DNA of 64,000 nucleotides from assembly GCA_902557735.1 (NCBI GenBank), contig CACEBC010000007.1, positions 18,442 to 82,441 of the forward strand. Direction: 5' to 3'. Origin of the DNA: Porticoccaceae bacterium (GTDB taxonomy: Bacteria; Pseudomonadota; Gammaproteobacteria; Pseudomonadales; Porticoccaceae). Position numbers and translations under genes: made by a program. Below, in pieces: positions 26,613 through 36,441 of the stretch (position 1 is the first letter of the stretch; each line of letters begins with the position of its first letter). The notes under the pieces are model-generated. The model saw nothing but the letters and a program-made list of their open reading frames with translations, was not told where the DNA came from and searched no databases.

Positions 26613-28490
26613 ATGATCCAACCTTATGATACATTGATCAAAAATGCGAAAGTTTTTAACAAGGACGAGCCCCCTGTTTTTCAAGATGTTGCTGTGGCGG
26701 ATGGCGTTATCATCGCTCGCGGGCAACATCTAGATGCAACCCAGGCCAACCGCACTATTGATGCCGAGGGACTTTGGCTTATGCCTGGACTTTTTGATAT
26801 TCACACCCATTATGATTTGGAATTGGAGTTGGCTCCGGGGCTACCAGAATCGACACGCCATGGCACAACTTCAGTGGTAATCGCCAACTGCAGCCTTGGA
26901 CTCGCTTTTGGATCCCAACGCGACGGAACCAATGACCCCATCGTTAGCTGCTATGCCCGAGTCGAAAATATACCCAAACATGTCCTGCGCCAGTGCGCTG
27001 ATAAAATTAGTTGGAACAATCCAGCCGATTACCTCGATCATCTGGAACAACTTAAACTCGGCCCAAATGTAGTGGCGCTATTTCCCCATTCAATGCTTCG
27101 CATCGAGAAGATGGGTTTTGAAAATAGTGTTACTCGCGATCCCACCACCAATGAGCTAGAGGAGATGAAAGATTCGCTTCGGGAAGGGCTCCTGCAGGGC
27201 TTCGCGGGACTCTCTACAGACGCACTACCTTTCCATTATCTGGCGGCACAACCACATTGTGACAAAAACATTCCCACCCAGTTCTCTAAATTCCCCGAGC
27301 TTAAAGCACTTGCGGAAGTATTACGAAAGCAAGGGGCCTTATGGCAAGCCACACCGCCAAAAGATAGTGTTATCGGAACATTAAAAACTTTCCTACTCAC
27401 CAGCGGACGCCTGTACGGTAAGCCCTTGCGGACTACAGTTGTTGCAGCGTTAGATATAACAAACAACTGGCAGCTTGCCCGTCTGGCCAAGATTTTGTCT
27501 CGCTTCCTAAACTCCTGGTTAATCAGGGGGGATTTTCATATGCAGGCCCTTGGGGCCCCTTTTAAAACCTGGGCAGCTGGTGCTGTGACGCCACTGGCAG
27601 AGGAAATCCCCGAACTGCGCCGCCTCAATGAGACTGACCTTGAAGATCGCAAAGGTCGCCGCGCGATCCTCAGTGACCCAAACTATGCCAAATCATTTAA
27701 AGACATGTGGATGAAAGGCAAAAGTGGCTGGACCCTCTCTCGCTTGAAGCGCAGGTTCAATCTGGAGGACTATGCCTTCCATCGTACCCTCGCGGATATG
27801 CAGCTCGAACGCTGCCCGCAGACGAACTGGCAAGGTATGGATTTTCAATCAATCTTCGACCGGGTAAATGCAATTAACGCTGGTCGATATCCATCGGACA
27901 CCAACGAAGATGAGCTTAAAACGATACAGAATGAATTTGTATGGATTAAAGATGAAGGGGACTTCATGCTGCAAATGCTGCGCTCCTTTGACACGGATCT
28001 AACTTGGAGCACAGTTACTGCCAACCGCGATTCAGAGATCGTGCGGGAATTGATCATGAACCCGCTTCTTTTGCCGGGCTTTAATGACAGCGGAGCCCAC
28101 CTGACAAATATGGCATTCTACGATGGCAATTTGCGAAGCCTCAAACTGGCATCTCAGGGGGGTGATCGAGATGTAAGCTATATGGTTAAGCGCCTGACTA
28201 AGGATGCAGCCAATCTATTCGGTGTTGAAGGCGGAACTCTTGATCAAGGCGATGTAGCAGATCTAATTCTAATCAACCCAGAAAAACTCGCAGAATACGA
28301 TGGCGAGACAAGTACACATCGCATTTATCGTGAAGAATTTAGATCTGAACAGCTGGTCAACAGATCAGATGGTGTGGTCGAACTAGTAATGATTGGCGGC
28401 AACATTGCCTGGGAAAACAATGAATTTGCCCATGACCTTGGGCAAAAGTCCATGGGTCGTCTACTGAGAGCAGCGAATAAAACCGAGTGA
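26613..28490 (+). CDS. N-acyl-D-amino-acid deacylase-like amidohydrolase
   Basis: 625 aa metal-dependent amidohydrolase of the D-aminoacylase/dihydroorotase type. The N-terminal strand-rich region leads to LFDIHTHYD, with His64 and His66 as metal ligands; later GFNDSGAHLTNMAFYDGNL gives the conserved Asp near residue 494. The C-terminus GGTLDQGDVADLILINPEKL closes the composite beta-sandwich. It likely hydrolyses an N-acyl-D-amino acid or a related amide. Divergent from the interrupted hydrolase; transcribed alone. The substrate is not proven by the sequence. Confidence 0.85.
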   Translation: MIQPYDTLIKNAKVFNKDEPPVFQDVAVADGVIIARGQHLDATQANRTIDAEGLWLMPGLFDIHTHYDLELELAPGLPESTRHGTTSVVIANCSLGLAFGSQRDGTNDPIVSCYARVENIPKHVLRQCADKISWNNPADYLDHLEQLKLGPNVVALFPHSMLRIEKMGFENSVTRDPTTNELEEMKDSLREGLLQGFAGLSTDALPFHYLAAQPHCDKNIPTQFSKFPELKALAEVLRKQGALWQATPPKDSVIGTLKTFLLTSGRLYGKPLRTTVVAALDITNNWQLARLAKILSRFLNSWLIRGDFHMQALGAPFKTWAAGAVTPLAEEIPELRRLNETDLEDRKGRRAILSDPNYAKSFKDMWMKGKSGWTLSRLKRRFNLEDYAFHRTLADMQLERCPQTNWQGMDFQSIFDRVNAINAGRYPSDTNEDELKTIQNEFVWIKDEGDFMLQMLRSFDTDLTWSTVTANRDSEIVRELIMNPLLLPGFNDSGAHLTNMAFYDGNLRSLKLASQGGDRDVSYMVKRLTKDAANLFGVEGGTLDQGDVADLILINPEKLAEYDGETSTHRIYREEFRSEQLVNRSDGVVELVMIGGNIAWENNEFAHDLGQKSMGRLLRAANKTE

Positions 28491-28754
28491 AGTGGCCAGC
28501 ACTGATGCCTTAGGGTCATATATCACGGCGACAGTGACAATTAAAATGTAACAACTCTTGTCTGAACCAAGACCCTCTCTAGAGCCGAATCAGCCACTCA
28601 AACTTCCACAGAAAAGACTTATCGTCGATGGTTGCTTTTAACATTCGTCACAGAATAGCAGAAGCAATTATGTCATTTTAACCCAACTAAACTAAGGGAA
28701 TCGCCCAAGACTGGGTAAATGCTTTTTTCTGCCATGATGGGAAGAATGAAAAAA

Positions 28755-28830
28755 TGGTGGGCCGTGCTGGGCTCGAACCAGCGACCAATTGGTTAAAAGC
28801 CAACTGCTCTACCAACTGAGCTAACGGCCC
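28755..28830 (-). tRNA. tRNA-Lys (anticodon TTT)
   Basis: On the minus strand the 76-nt sequence folds as a standard tRNA. The acceptor stem GGGCCGT pairs with ACGGCCC, and CCA is encoded at the 3' end. The D-arm AGCTCAGTTGGTAGAGC, the anticodon loop with TTT in GCTTTTAAC, and the T-arm CTGGTTCGAGCCCAG are clear. It lies downstream of cpoB, as in other gammaproteobacteria, and has its own promoter. No flanking attachment-site repeat was seen. Confidence 0.97.
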
Positions 28831-28844
28831 ATACAGGAGTCGGT

Positions 28845-28872
28845 ATAATACTTGTGCCGATTTAAATATCAA
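28845..28872 (-). promoter_or_regulatory. Sigma-70 promoter of tRNA-Lys
   Basis: On the minus strand TTGATA (28872-28867) is followed after 16 nt by TATTAT (28850-28845), then about 14 nt to the tRNA 5' end. This fits a -35/-10 pair with transcription starting a few bases before the tRNA. Confidence 0.75.
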
Positions 28873-28994
28873 GAAATATTTGTGCCCAATAGATCCAAAC
28901 GTCTAAAGCTCACTAGCACAATCACCAAGTAGGAATTACTTAATAATGGGCACAGTCTTTTTGGCCTTAAATCTGGGCAAGCTTTTGGTCATTT

Positions 28995-29024
28995 GGATCT
29001 TGAGGGATTCCACAAACAAGATCC
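28995..29024 (-). terminator. Inverted repeat after the cpoB stop
   Basis: GGATCTTG and CAAGATCC form an 8-bp perfect stem around a 14-nt loop, starting 4 nt after the cpoB stop. No T run follows, so it is at best a weak or Rho-assisted terminator. Confidence 0.35.
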
Positions 29025-29027
29025 GCG

Positions 29028-29849
29028 CTAAAAGTTCGAATCTAAGTAATTCTGTGCCTTAGAAGCAACCGCACCAGAACTTCTTGAGGCCGCCTCTAAG
29101 AACTCTCGGGCCAGCTCTTTATCGCCAAGCTCATTGTAAATTTTTCCTAGTTTGAATCGGGCGTCCATTTCCTTACTATGCCCAGCATGATGTTGCACTA
29201 TCCGAACAAATTCTTGACGGGCGTCTTCTTGAAGTCCACGCAAGAGATATATTTCACCTAGCCAATAGCTCGCATTTGCAACGTACGGGCTCTCGGGATA
29301 CTCATCAATATGATTTTTAAAAGCCTCGACAGCACCCTCCATATCGCGATCTTTCAGCAAGAGTTTTGAAGCAGTATCGTAGTCTGCCTTGACTTTTTCA
29401 TCGTTCGTCGTTACACGCGGGGACGGTTCTTCCGAAATTATTGGATCTTCAACTCGTCCTCCGGGTTTGTTGACATCTGGAATAAGCGCTACTGGATCCA
29501 TTGGATCAGCGTTTCGAACTGCACTTCGCGATGAAACTCGCCTATCTAGATCAAGATAATCATCCAACTGCTGCTGCTTCATCTGCTGCAAGCGAAATTC
29601 CAGTGTTTCAACCAAACCCCTTAATTCCTGGACTTCGGAGCGCAACATCTGTAAGGAAGCAAAAGTGTCCTCTGGAGCATTCGACCCAGCATTCGCTTCT
29701 GATGCATCCCCTAAAACTGCCTCATCCGAAGAATTCTGAGTAACGATTTCAGTGACTGGCGCACGAACCTGCTCGCCAGCCAACTGCGATGCTACTAACA
29801 ATTGCAAAAGGCAAGCAGAAACCGTTTTTTTAGAATTAAATAGTCTCAA
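29028..29849 (-). CDS. cpoB: Tol-Pal system protein CpoB (YbgF)
   Basis: 273 aa periplasmic coordinator of cell division and outer-membrane constriction. An N-terminal signal peptide (SKKTVSACLLQLLVASQLAG) precedes a coiled-coil segment (about residues 64-97, MLRSEVQELRGLVETLEFRLQ) and a TPR region (about 150-270) with YDTASKLLLKDRDMEGAVEAF and SYWLGEIYLLRG. It interacts with TolA and PBP1B in E. coli. Last gene of the tol-pal cluster, 59 nt after pal; followed by an inverted repeat. Confidence 0.93.
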   Translation of the reverse strand: MRLFNSKKTVSACLLQLLVASQLAGEQVRAPVTEIVTQNSSDEAVLGDASEANAGSNAPEDTFASLQMLRSEVQELRGLVETLEFRLQQMKQQQLDDYLDLDRRVSSRSAVRNADPMDPVALIPDVNKPGGRVEDPIISEEPSPRVTTNDEKVKADYDTASKLLLKDRDMEGAVEAFKNHIDEYPESPYVANASYWLGEIYLLRGLQEDARQEFVRIVQHHAGHSKEMDARFKLGKIYNELGDKELAREFLEAASRSSGAVASKAQNYLDSNF

Positions 29850-29908
29850 AAAACGACCCAGTGATGGCTATTTACGAAAAAAATAAAAAAGCTCGCACAC
29901 ACAGTGGG

Positions 29909-30397
29909 CTATTTGAGTTCCACTCTGCGGTTTAACGCCCAAGAATCATCATTGCTTCCATACGAGGCCGCACGCTCTTCACCATAACTAACAACTTCTA
30001 TCAAGCCCACAGAAACTCCTTGAAGCACGAGGAACTCTTTTACTGCCGTTGCTCTGCGCTCACCTAGAGCCATGTTATATTCTCTGGTACCGCGCTCATC
30101 AGCATGACCCTCTAGACGAATATTCCGTGGTGACTCTTGAAGCCCACTTGCATGCTCTAAAAGAGCAGACTTTGACTCATCTCGGAGCACCGCCTTGTCA
30201 AAATCGAAATAAAACACCGTATCGGCGGTCACTTCGGGTTCTAATATTTTTTCTTCCACAGCAGTATCCAAAACAGCCGCCGTAACTTCATCTTCTTCGA
30301 TGGCCGTCGTGTCCTCAGTTGGAGTAGAGGCGCAACCTACCAAAAGCATCGAAGCAGCTATGGTTAGCACGGAAAGTGTATTTAATTTCTTTTTCAT
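29909..30397 (-). CDS. pal: Peptidoglycan-associated lipoprotein Pal
   Basis: 162 aa outer-membrane lipoprotein that binds peptidoglycan and TolB. A lipoprotein signal with lipobox LLVGC near residues 16-20 precedes an acidic linker and an OmpA-like domain (LEGHADERGTREYNMALGERRA). The ATG at 30397, with GGAG about 7 nt upstream, is preferred; a TTG four codons earlier overlaps the SD and is not the likely start. Spacing is 64 nt to tolB. Confidence 0.96.
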   Translation of the reverse strand: MKKKLNTLSVLTIAASMLLVGCASTPTEDTTAIEEDEVTAAVLDTAVEEKILEPEVTADTVFYFDFDKAVLRDESKSALLEHASGLQESPRNIRLEGHADERGTREYNMALGERRATAVKEFLVLQGVSVGLIEVVSYGEERAASYGSNDDSWALNRRVELK

Positions 30398-30461
30398 TAT
30401 TAACTCCAATATTTAAAATGGGTAAACAAGTACATTCTAAAGTAATTTTAACTTATTTTCT

Positions 30462-31763
30462 TTATTGCATGAATGGCGACCATGCGGGTTCGCGTACATC
30501 GCCTTGTCTGGCAGGAAGCATGTATTTTATCCCCGCATCTAGGGAGACTGCAGCCAATACTCCCCTGTCCTGCCTCTTTGTAGCATACATCAGCATGGCT
30601 CCATTTGGCGCGACGCTGGGAGATTCGTCTAGACGAGTTTCTGTTAACTCCATAAGTCTGCCAGTTTCTAAGTCGAACGAAGCAATATGAAACCTGCTCG
30701 TCCTCCTATGGACTAATGCCAAAGTCCGGCCATCCGGAGCCAAACTGCCGCGGGCGTTATAGTTACCTGTGAATGTTAGGCGCTCGGTACCCTTGGTTGC
30801 AATATTTAATTTATATATTTGCGGTGTGCCCCCTCTATCGGAGGTAAAAATCAAATTTTTACCATCCGGCATCCAAGCTGGCTCCGTGTCAATCGCAAAA
30901 TGCTGTGTTAGTCTTCTGAAATATAGGGTTTCAAGATTTAAAATATAAATCTCTGGATTACCATCCTTGGATAATACCAAAGCCAGATGTTGGCCGTCTG
31001 GTGACCATGCGGGAGCCCCATTAAGACCTTTAAAATTGGTAAGCTGTTGACGCGATGCGCTTCTAATGTTTTGCCTGAAAATAGCCGGCCTTCCTGTCTC
31101 AAATGAAACATATGCTATATCCTTTCCATCAGGCGACCAAGTTGGTGACATTATTGGTTGGTTCGATTCAAGCATTAATTTTTCTCTTGCTCCGTCCGCA
31201 TCGGCCACATGAAGACGATATACCTCTCGACCCAACTCTTGAGTTGCAGTAATGTAAACAATGCGTGTGGAAAAGATGCCTCGAATACCGGTAATCTCCT
31301 CAAATACTTTATCGCTTATAGCATGCGCTAGCTTGCGCAGTTGGGAACGCTTGCCCGTTAAACGATGCCTAAAAGCCACCTGCTCAGCAGTCACATTTAA
31401 CAGAGAAATATCCACGGTATATCGGTTTTGTTCTGAAGAAACTATGTTTCCGAGCAAAAGATATTCGGTATCAAGCAACCGCCAGTCTCTGTAATAAACG
31501 TCTTTGATCATTGTCGGATAGGACAGCATATCTGTTCGTGTTATGGCGGAAAAGAAACCGCTGCGTTCCAGATCAGTTTCAACTATGTTTGCCAGATCGA
31601 GTTCAATTGGCTCGAAACGATTCCCTATGGGAGGAACGGCTATTCTTGTCGGTGTATCATTCCCTTGAGTTACTCTTATAATAAGCTCAGCGGAGGCAGA
31701 CTTGCCAAAAAGCACAGAAATTATAAAAATGAGTTGCAAATAACTAAAAACAAACTTCAACAT
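30462..31763 (-). CDS. tolB: Tol-Pal system translocation protein TolB
   Basis: 433 aa periplasmic protein. A signal peptide ends at SASA-ELIIR (about residue 25); the N-terminal domain is followed by a six-bladed beta-propeller with repeated WSPDGKDIAYVS/WSPDGQHLALV/WMPDGKNLIFTSDRGG motifs (about residues 200-430). The propeller binds Pal and the N-terminus contacts TolA. It starts 2 nt after the tolA stop, so translation is probably coupled. Confidence 0.97.
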   Translation of the reverse strand: MLKFVFSYLQLIFIISVLFGKSASAELIIRVTQGNDTPTRIAVPPIGNRFEPIELDLANIVETDLERSGFFSAITRTDMLSYPTMIKDVYYRDWRLLDTEYLLLGNIVSSEQNRYTVDISLLNVTAEQVAFRHRLTGKRSQLRKLAHAISDKVFEEITGIRGIFSTRIVYITATQELGREVYRLHVADADGAREKLMLESNQPIMSPTWSPDGKDIAYVSFETGRPAIFRQNIRSASRQQLTNFKGLNGAPAWSPDGQHLALVLSKDGNPEIYILNLETLYFRRLTQHFAIDTEPAWMPDGKNLIFTSDRGGTPQIYKLNIATKGTERLTFTGNYNARGSLAPDGRTLALVHRRTSRFHIASFDLETGRLMELTETRLDESPSVAPNGAMLMYATKRQDRGVLAAVSLDAGIKYMLPARQGDVREPAWSPFMQ

Positions 31764-31765
31764 AA

Positions 31766-32482
31766 CTACAACCTCAAATCTTCTGGACTAAAAGCGACAT
31801 CCACAGAGCGGAATTTTAACTCAAACAATCGACTATCCATAGTCTGCAGTTCGATAAATTGGTCAACCTTGCGAACTGCTTGCTCCACAGATCGATCGAA
31901 AGCAATATCGCCACTAGATTTGATGATCGTTAAACCCACAACCCTTCCAGTAGGCACCAGCCTAATCCGGACATGAGTTTCCATTCCCCGCCTCGCGCTG
32001 GGTGGCCGGCTCCAATTCTCTGACAAACGTTTCTGAATTACTTGCCGGAAACTATTCGCTGCCCGCTCATCCTCTTCAGCCGCCTGTTGAGCCTTCGCTT
32101 GGGCCAGTGTCTCCTCCCACTCCGCTTCTCTTGCGCGACGCTTTTGCGCTTCTCTCTCTTCTTTTATCCGCTTTTTTTCAGCATCCAATTTCTTTTGCTC
32201 TGCCTTGAGTTCCCTCGTCTGAGCAACCTTTCTTTTCTCTTCTTCCTTTTGTGTCTTTTTTTCTCGATTTTTATCCGATCCAGTCATCACGGGGGCAGCC
32301 GGCTTTTTGGTTGGCAAGGAAGATTGTTTTTTTTCAACCGGCGCCAGTGCAATCAATTCTGCATTGATGTAGTTCGGTTGGACAAACACCTTTTTCGAGG
32401 GTTGTTGCCAATTCACCCAGAGAGCGGAAATCACAACCATGTGAAGCATGGCACTAAACACTATGCCCGAAAAATAAGCCAA
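31766..32482 (-). CDS. tolA: Tol-Pal system protein TolA
   Basis: 238 aa, short for the family. An N-terminal membrane anchor (SGIVFSAMLHMVVISALWV, about residues 5-23) is followed by a long Lys/Glu/Ala/Arg helical domain (about 60-140), in which stretches such as KKRIKEEREAQKRRAREAEW span the periplasm. A compact C-terminal TolA domain (about 150-230; RVVGLTIIKSSGDIAFDRSVEQAV) ends it. It links the TolQR motor to Pal and TolB. It follows tolR by 13 nt. Confidence 0.93.
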   Translation of the reverse strand: MAYFSGIVFSAMLHMVVISALWVNWQQPSKKVFVQPNYINAELIALAPVEKKQSSLPTKKPAAPVMTGSDKNREKKTQKEEEKRKVAQTRELKAEQKKLDAEKKRIKEEREAQKRRAREAEWEETLAQAKAQQAAEEDERAANSFRQVIQKRLSENWSRPPSARRGMETHVRIRLVPTGRVVGLTIIKSSGDIAFDRSVEQAVRKVDQFIELQTMDSRLFELKFRSVDVAFSPEDLRL

Positions 32483-32495
32483 AAATCTCTTCTCC

Positions 32496-32918
32496 CTAGT
32501 TGCTCGGCGGTTGAGTGACTAGCCCTACGCTTGGAGCGCCCGCGCGCTGCAATTCGCTCATTAGTTCTACAACTGAGGCATAAGCAACTTGACCATCCCC
32601 CCATACCAAAATAGGCGTTTCCGGAGATTGCCGTAAGACTTTTGAAACTTGGGATTTGATCGTCGTCAAAGTTTCTATCTTATTAGTTCCTTTCTCATCA
32701 ATCCAAAAGGTGCCATCGGCCTTTATAGAAATAATAAATGGTTCATTTTCTTTGGTTTCCATGGGAGTTGAGTTGGCTTTTGGAAGTTCTACCTTAACGC
32801 CTTGCATTAGCAAGGGGGCAGTAATCATGAACACTACGAGCAATACCAAAGTCACATCGATATATGGTACTACATTGATTTCTGCTAAAGGTTTATTTCT
32901 AAACTTTTTTGACTTCAA
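32496..32918 (-). CDS. tolR: Tol-Pal system protein TolR
   Basis: 140 aa ExbD/TolR-type inner-membrane protein. One membrane helix (about residues 19-40) contains the proton-channel Asp21 in VVPYIDVTLVLLVVF. The periplasmic part is small (about 45-140). With TolQ it forms the proton-driven motor that moves TolA. The gene follows tolQ by 30 nt. Confidence 0.96.
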   Translation of the reverse strand: MKSKKFRNKPLAEINVVPYIDVTLVLLVVFMITAPLLMQGVKVELPKANSTPMETKENEPFIISIKADGTFWIDEKGTNKIETLTTIKSQVSKVLRQSPETPILVWGDGQVAYASVVELMSELQRAGAPSVGLVTQPPSN

Positions 32919-32948
32919 TCTCTTCCCCCATAAAGACCAAATTTTCGC

Positions 32949-33638
32949 CTAGCGAGTATGAAATTGACGATATAGAATGCTGGAGAATTCATCAGCAAAA
33001 GTTTCGTAACTACCAAAGATTCTGTCTGCCAACGCAGAATACCTGTTGTAAGCAATTACAGCGGGAATAGCTGCAAATAAGCCCATGGCTGTAGCAATCA
33101 GGGCTTCCGAAATACCTGGCGCCACAGTAGCTAAGGTTGCCTGTTGTACCATAGCCAAACCACGAAATGAATTCATGATTCCCCAAACCGTTCCAAACAA
33201 ACCAATGTAAGGGCTGACCGACGCAACACTTGCCAAAAATGTCAAGTGAGTTCTCAGATTTTCCTCTTCCCTCGACAGTGCAATCCGCATCGCCCTATCC
33301 GTGTTTTCGATAATCGCGTCCGGATCAGGCTTCTGGACTCTGGCCAATCGATTAAATTCGCCAAAGCCTGCACAGAACACATTTTCTATACCTGTACGAT
33401 ATGAACCCTCCTCATGTTTTTCAGAGATTTCTAAGAATAAATGATTTAAGTCGATTCCAGACCAAAAGGTTTTCTCAAACTGAGTGAAATTTCCTTCAGC
33501 AGTCCGCAGGTATAGTCCGCGTTGGACTATCATAACCCAAGAAATAACAGAAGCCAAAAAGAGTATTCCCATCACCGCCTGAACTAAGGCGCTGGCATTT
33601 AGAACCAGTGATAGTATTGATAAACTTTCTTGCGACAC
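32949..33638 (-). CDS. tolQ: Tol-Pal system protein TolQ
   Basis: 229 aa MotA/TolQ/ExbB proton-channel protein. Three membrane segments are seen: about residues 15-38, 135-160 and 170-195; the last two contain the conserved FLASVASVSPYIGLFGTVWGI and PGISEALIATAMGLFAAIPAV motifs. It assembles with TolR. It is preceded by ybgC after 13 nt, as in most gammaproteobacteria. Confidence 0.97.
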   Translation of the reverse strand: MSQESLSILSLVLNASALVQAVMGILFLASVISWVMIVQRGLYLRTAEGNFTQFEKTFWSGIDLNHLFLEISEKHEEGSYRTGIENVFCAGFGEFNRLARVQKPDPDAIIENTDRAMRIALSREEENLRTHLTFLASVASVSPYIGLFGTVWGIMNSFRGLAMVQQATLATVAPGISEALIATAMGLFAAIPAVIAYNRYSALADRIFGSYETFADEFSSILYRQFHTR

Positions 33639-33651
33639 TGCTTAAACCCCA

Positions 33652-34056
33652 TCATTGGATACTGTGACTTTTTAAAAGCTCGAAGAGTTGGTCAGGCATT
33701 TTTGTCAGTCTCTTGGTCTTCTCTTCGACACAAACTGACTTAACAAACCCTGAAACCAAGCGCTCATCAAAACGGTGTATTTCTTGATTCATCTCGAAGG
33801 CAAACTTGGAAACGCCGCGCAATACCACTGAAACATTTATTTCGTCATCCAAAAACGCTGGCTTTAAATACCTAACCGAAACATCTCTAACAACAAATTG
33901 AAATCCGTCGAATAGCGCCGGTTTACGATAACCTAAATGCCGGAAAAACTCGGTTCTGGCGCGCTCCATGAATCTCAGATAATTTGCATAATAAACTATA
34001 CCACCAGCATCAGTATCCTCAATATATACGCGGGCAACCATGTCAAAATTGCTCAT
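33652..34056 (-). CDS. ybgC: Acyl-CoA thioesterase YbgC
   Basis: 134 aa hotdog-fold 4HBT thioesterase. The catalytic region is [25 protein letters not shown], where Asp is the active-site residue. It hydrolyses short-chain acyl-CoA or acyl-ACP; in E. coli it associates with phospholipid synthesis. The start overlaps the end of ruvB by 14 nt, so it is translated in the same transcript. Confidence 0.94.
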   Translation of the reverse strand: MSNFDMVARVYIEDTDAGGIVYYANYLRFMERARTEFFRHLGYRKPALFDGFQFVVRDVSVRYLKPAFLDDEINVSVVLRGVSKFAFEMNQEIHRFDERLVSGFVKSVCVEEKTKRLTKMPDQLFELLKSHSIQ

Positions 34057-35086
34057 TCAGCATGTCCCTCTGCTGGTCTATATGTTTCGGACTTTTCAGT
34101 GCAAATTGCTCATAAGCCATCCGAGTGGCCATCCGGCCTCGCGACGTCCGCATCAAGTAACCCTGTTGGATTAAGTAAGGCTCTAAAATATCCTCAATCG
34201 TGCCTCTCTCTTCGCTTAGAGCAGCTGCGAGGCTATCGACTCCAACTGGACCACCATCAAATTTTTCCATCAGAGTTAGAAGCAAACGACGATCAAGGTG
34301 GTCAAATCCATTTTGGTCGATCTTCAGCATATTTAACGCAGCATCAGCCAACCTTGCTGTTATAACACCATCACTCTTCACCTCAACATAGTCACGCACC
34401 CTTCTCAAGAGTCGGTTTGCAATCCGAGGGGTGCCTCTGGAACGGCGGGCGATCTCAATGGCGCCGGCCTCTTCAATTGCAACTTTCAAGATTCGACTAG
34501 CTCGAATCACGATCGATGCCAAGTCATCAATCGAGTAAAATTCCAGCCGCTGGACAATGCCAAATCTATCACGTAATGGAGAGGTCAGTAGTCCCGCTCT
34601 TGTAGTAGCACCAACCATAGTGAAAGGAGGGAGGTCAAGTTTGATAGAACGCGCAGATGGTCCCTCACCGATAATAATATCTAACTTATAATCTTCCATT
34701 GCTGGATAAAGAACCTCCTCCACCACTGGACTTAGTCGATGAATTTCATCTATGAAAAGGACATCTCCGGGCTCGAGATTTGTCATAAGAGCCGCAATGT
34801 CACCGGCCTTTTCGAGAACGGGCCCCGATGTGGTCTTCAAAGCTACTCCCATTTCATGAGCGATGATATGCGCTAATGTCGTTTTTCCCAGACCTGGTGG
34901 ACCAAAAACAAGGCAATGGTCAAGAGGTTCTGATCGCTTTCGAGCCGCCTCGACAAATATGCTTAATTGCTCCTTAACAACTCCTTGACCAACATAATCG
35001 CCTAAGGATACCGGTCTCAATGCTCTATCGAAACTTTCCTCAACATTATTAGCCTCACCAGAAATTAGTCGATCCGGCTCCAACAT
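34043..35086 (-). CDS. ruvB: Holliday junction branch-migration ATPase RuvB
   Basis: 347 aa AAA+ ATPase. Walker [10 protein letters not shown] is at residues 62-70, Walker [10 protein letters not shown] is near 110, and the sensor region [18 protein letters not shown] follows. A C-terminal winged-helix domain (about 260-335) binds DNA. It drives branch migration with RuvA at stalled forks and recombination intermediates. Last of the ruvC-ruvA-ruvB set; the gap from ruvA is 106 nt, with its own start signals. Confidence 0.98.
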   Translation of the reverse strand: MLEPDRLISGEANNVEESFDRALRPVSLGDYVGQGVVKEQLSIFVEAARKRSEPLDHCLVFGPPGLGKTTLAHIIAHEMGVALKTTSGPVLEKAGDIAALMTNLEPGDVLFIDEIHRLSPVVEEVLYPAMEDYKLDIIIGEGPSARSIKLDLPPFTMVGATTRAGLLTSPLRDRFGIVQRLEFYSIDDLASIVIRASRILKVAIEEAGAIEIARRSRGTPRIANRLLRRVRDYVEVKSDGVITARLADAALNMLKIDQNGFDHLDRRLLLTLMEKFDGGPVGVDSLAAALSEERGTIEDILEPYLIQQGYLMRTSRGRMATRMAYEQFALKSPKHIDQQRDMLNEQF

Positions 35087-35192
35087 ATTCTAGAAACTCT
35101 CAATCTTATGATTTTTTAAAAAGATACTACCACCTTGAAACAAATCACGCTTTTAAATTTTAAGAAATATTTAAGAATCTAGTAAAGGAAGA

Positions 35193-35792
35193 TCAAGAAA
35201 TCGTATTTCTTAACGCCGCTTTAATCAACATCTCAACGTTTTCCCGCTCACCCTCTGGCACACCAGCCATCATTTTTGCGGCTTGATGAGGTTTATAGCC
35301 CAGCGCTAAAAGAGCGCTTTCTGCCTCACGAGATATCTCAGAAATGGAAGACTCAATAGCACTTGAGGGCAATTCAGAGCAGGGGGAGATCCCGCCGATT
35401 TTGTCTCGCATTTCCATCACAAGCCGTTCAGCAATCTTTTTACCCACCCCCGGCAGTCTGACTAGCCCACCAATATCACCCTGTCTCACACATCGGATAA
35501 ATTCATCATATGAAACTCCCGAAAGCAACGCTATTGCCATCTTTGGCCCAACACCGTTAATTTTGATGAGCAAACGAAAAAGATCACGTTCTTGCAATTT
35601 TGTAAATCCAAACAATTGATGCGCATCTTCTCGAACCACAAAATGAGTATACAGTGTAACTGGCTCACCTAAATCGGGAGCATCAAACAAGCTATTCAAA
35701 GATACATGCACTTCATAACCTAACCCCCCGACATCGATTAAGATACTTGCTGAATCTTTTTCAAGAATAATTCCTGAAAGCCTTGAGATCAT
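35193..35792 (-). CDS. ruvA: Holliday junction DNA helicase subunit RuvA
   Basis: 199 aa. The N-terminal OB-fold (MISRLSGIILEKD to about residue 64), the helix-hairpin-helix part (LIKINGVGPKMAIALLS and VRLPGVGKKIAERLVMEM) and the C-terminal UBA-like domain (SALLALGYKPHQAAKMM) are all visible. RuvA tetramers hold the Holliday junction and load RuvB. It follows ruvC by 49 nt. Confidence 0.97.
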   Translation of the reverse strand: MISRLSGIILEKDSASILIDVGGLGYEVHVSLNSLFDAPDLGEPVTLYTHFVVREDAHQLFGFTKLQERDLFRLLIKINGVGPKMAIALLSGVSYDEFIRCVRQGDIGGLVRLPGVGKKIAERLVMEMRDKIGGISPCSELPSSAIESSISEISREAESALLALGYKPHQAAKMMAGVPEGERENVEMLIKAALRNTIS

Positions 35793-35841
35793 ATCGAGAG
35801 AATGTTCCGTATTTCGACCATGCGTGTCCTACTAAAGCCGG

Positions 35842-36366
35842 CTACAGATAGCGTCCCCGAGAAAAGCGACCACTTTCCGATTTTGCTAGCAACTTGATTC
35901 CGCGCCTACTGTATCCATGACATATCGCTACTGCAAGCCCATCCGCAGCATCTTCTGAAGGGATATCCTTTAATTTAAGGAGTTGAACCACCATTTTTTG
36001 CACCTGGTTTTTGCTCGCGGCGCCAACACCGACAACAGACTTTTTAATGCTTCTCGCAGAGTATTCGCTTATATCGAGTCCAGCATCGGCCGCAGCCACG
36101 ATAGCAGCGCCTCTAGCTTGGCCTAACTTTAAAGCCGAACCGGGGTTTTTGGACATGAAAACCTCTTCTATACCGAGTTCGGTAGGCTGATATTGATCGA
36201 TAATCCTTTTAACCCCTTCGAAAATAATTTGTAAGCGTATCGCTAGGCTTTTCTTGGGCAGTTTAACGACCCCGCTAGCCAGATACACTAGATCATTATC
36301 GTTTAATTCGATCACCCCATATCCAGTTCTTTGGGACCCCGGGTCTATACCGATTATCCGAGTCAT
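35842..36366 (-). CDS. ruvC: Holliday junction resolvase RuvC
   Basis: 174 aa endonuclease with the RNase H-like fold. The acidic catalytic residues are Asp8 in GIDPGSQRTGYG, Glu in IEEVFMSKNPGSALKLGQARG, and the final Asp pair in SEDAADGLAVAICHG. It cuts Holliday junctions symmetrically. First of the three ruv genes; between it and yebC lie the M16 peptidase gene and the Lys/Ala-rich protein, which are not usually there. Confidence 0.98.
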   Translation of the reverse strand: MTRIIGIDPGSQRTGYGVIELNDNDLVYLASGVVKLPKKSLAIRLQIIFEGVKRIIDQYQPTELGIEEVFMSKNPGSALKLGQARGAAIVAAADAGLDISEYSARSIKKSVVGVGAASKNQVQKMVVQLLKLKDIPSEDAADGLAVAICHGYSRRGIKLLAKSESGRFSRGRYL

Positions 36367-36441
36367 TTCTAGGAACCTTGAGCAGCAGAGCCGCCTTTTT
36401 GGTCGCCAATAGCCCCAAGAGTATTTAACATACCGAGGACA

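Noticed and set aside
28755..28830. tRNA-Lys as an integration site for a mobile element
   Set aside because: No integrase and no repeated copy of the tRNA end were found nearby.
28995..29024. Strong intrinsic terminator after cpoB
   Set aside because: The stem is good but no T run follows; kept only as a weak candidate.
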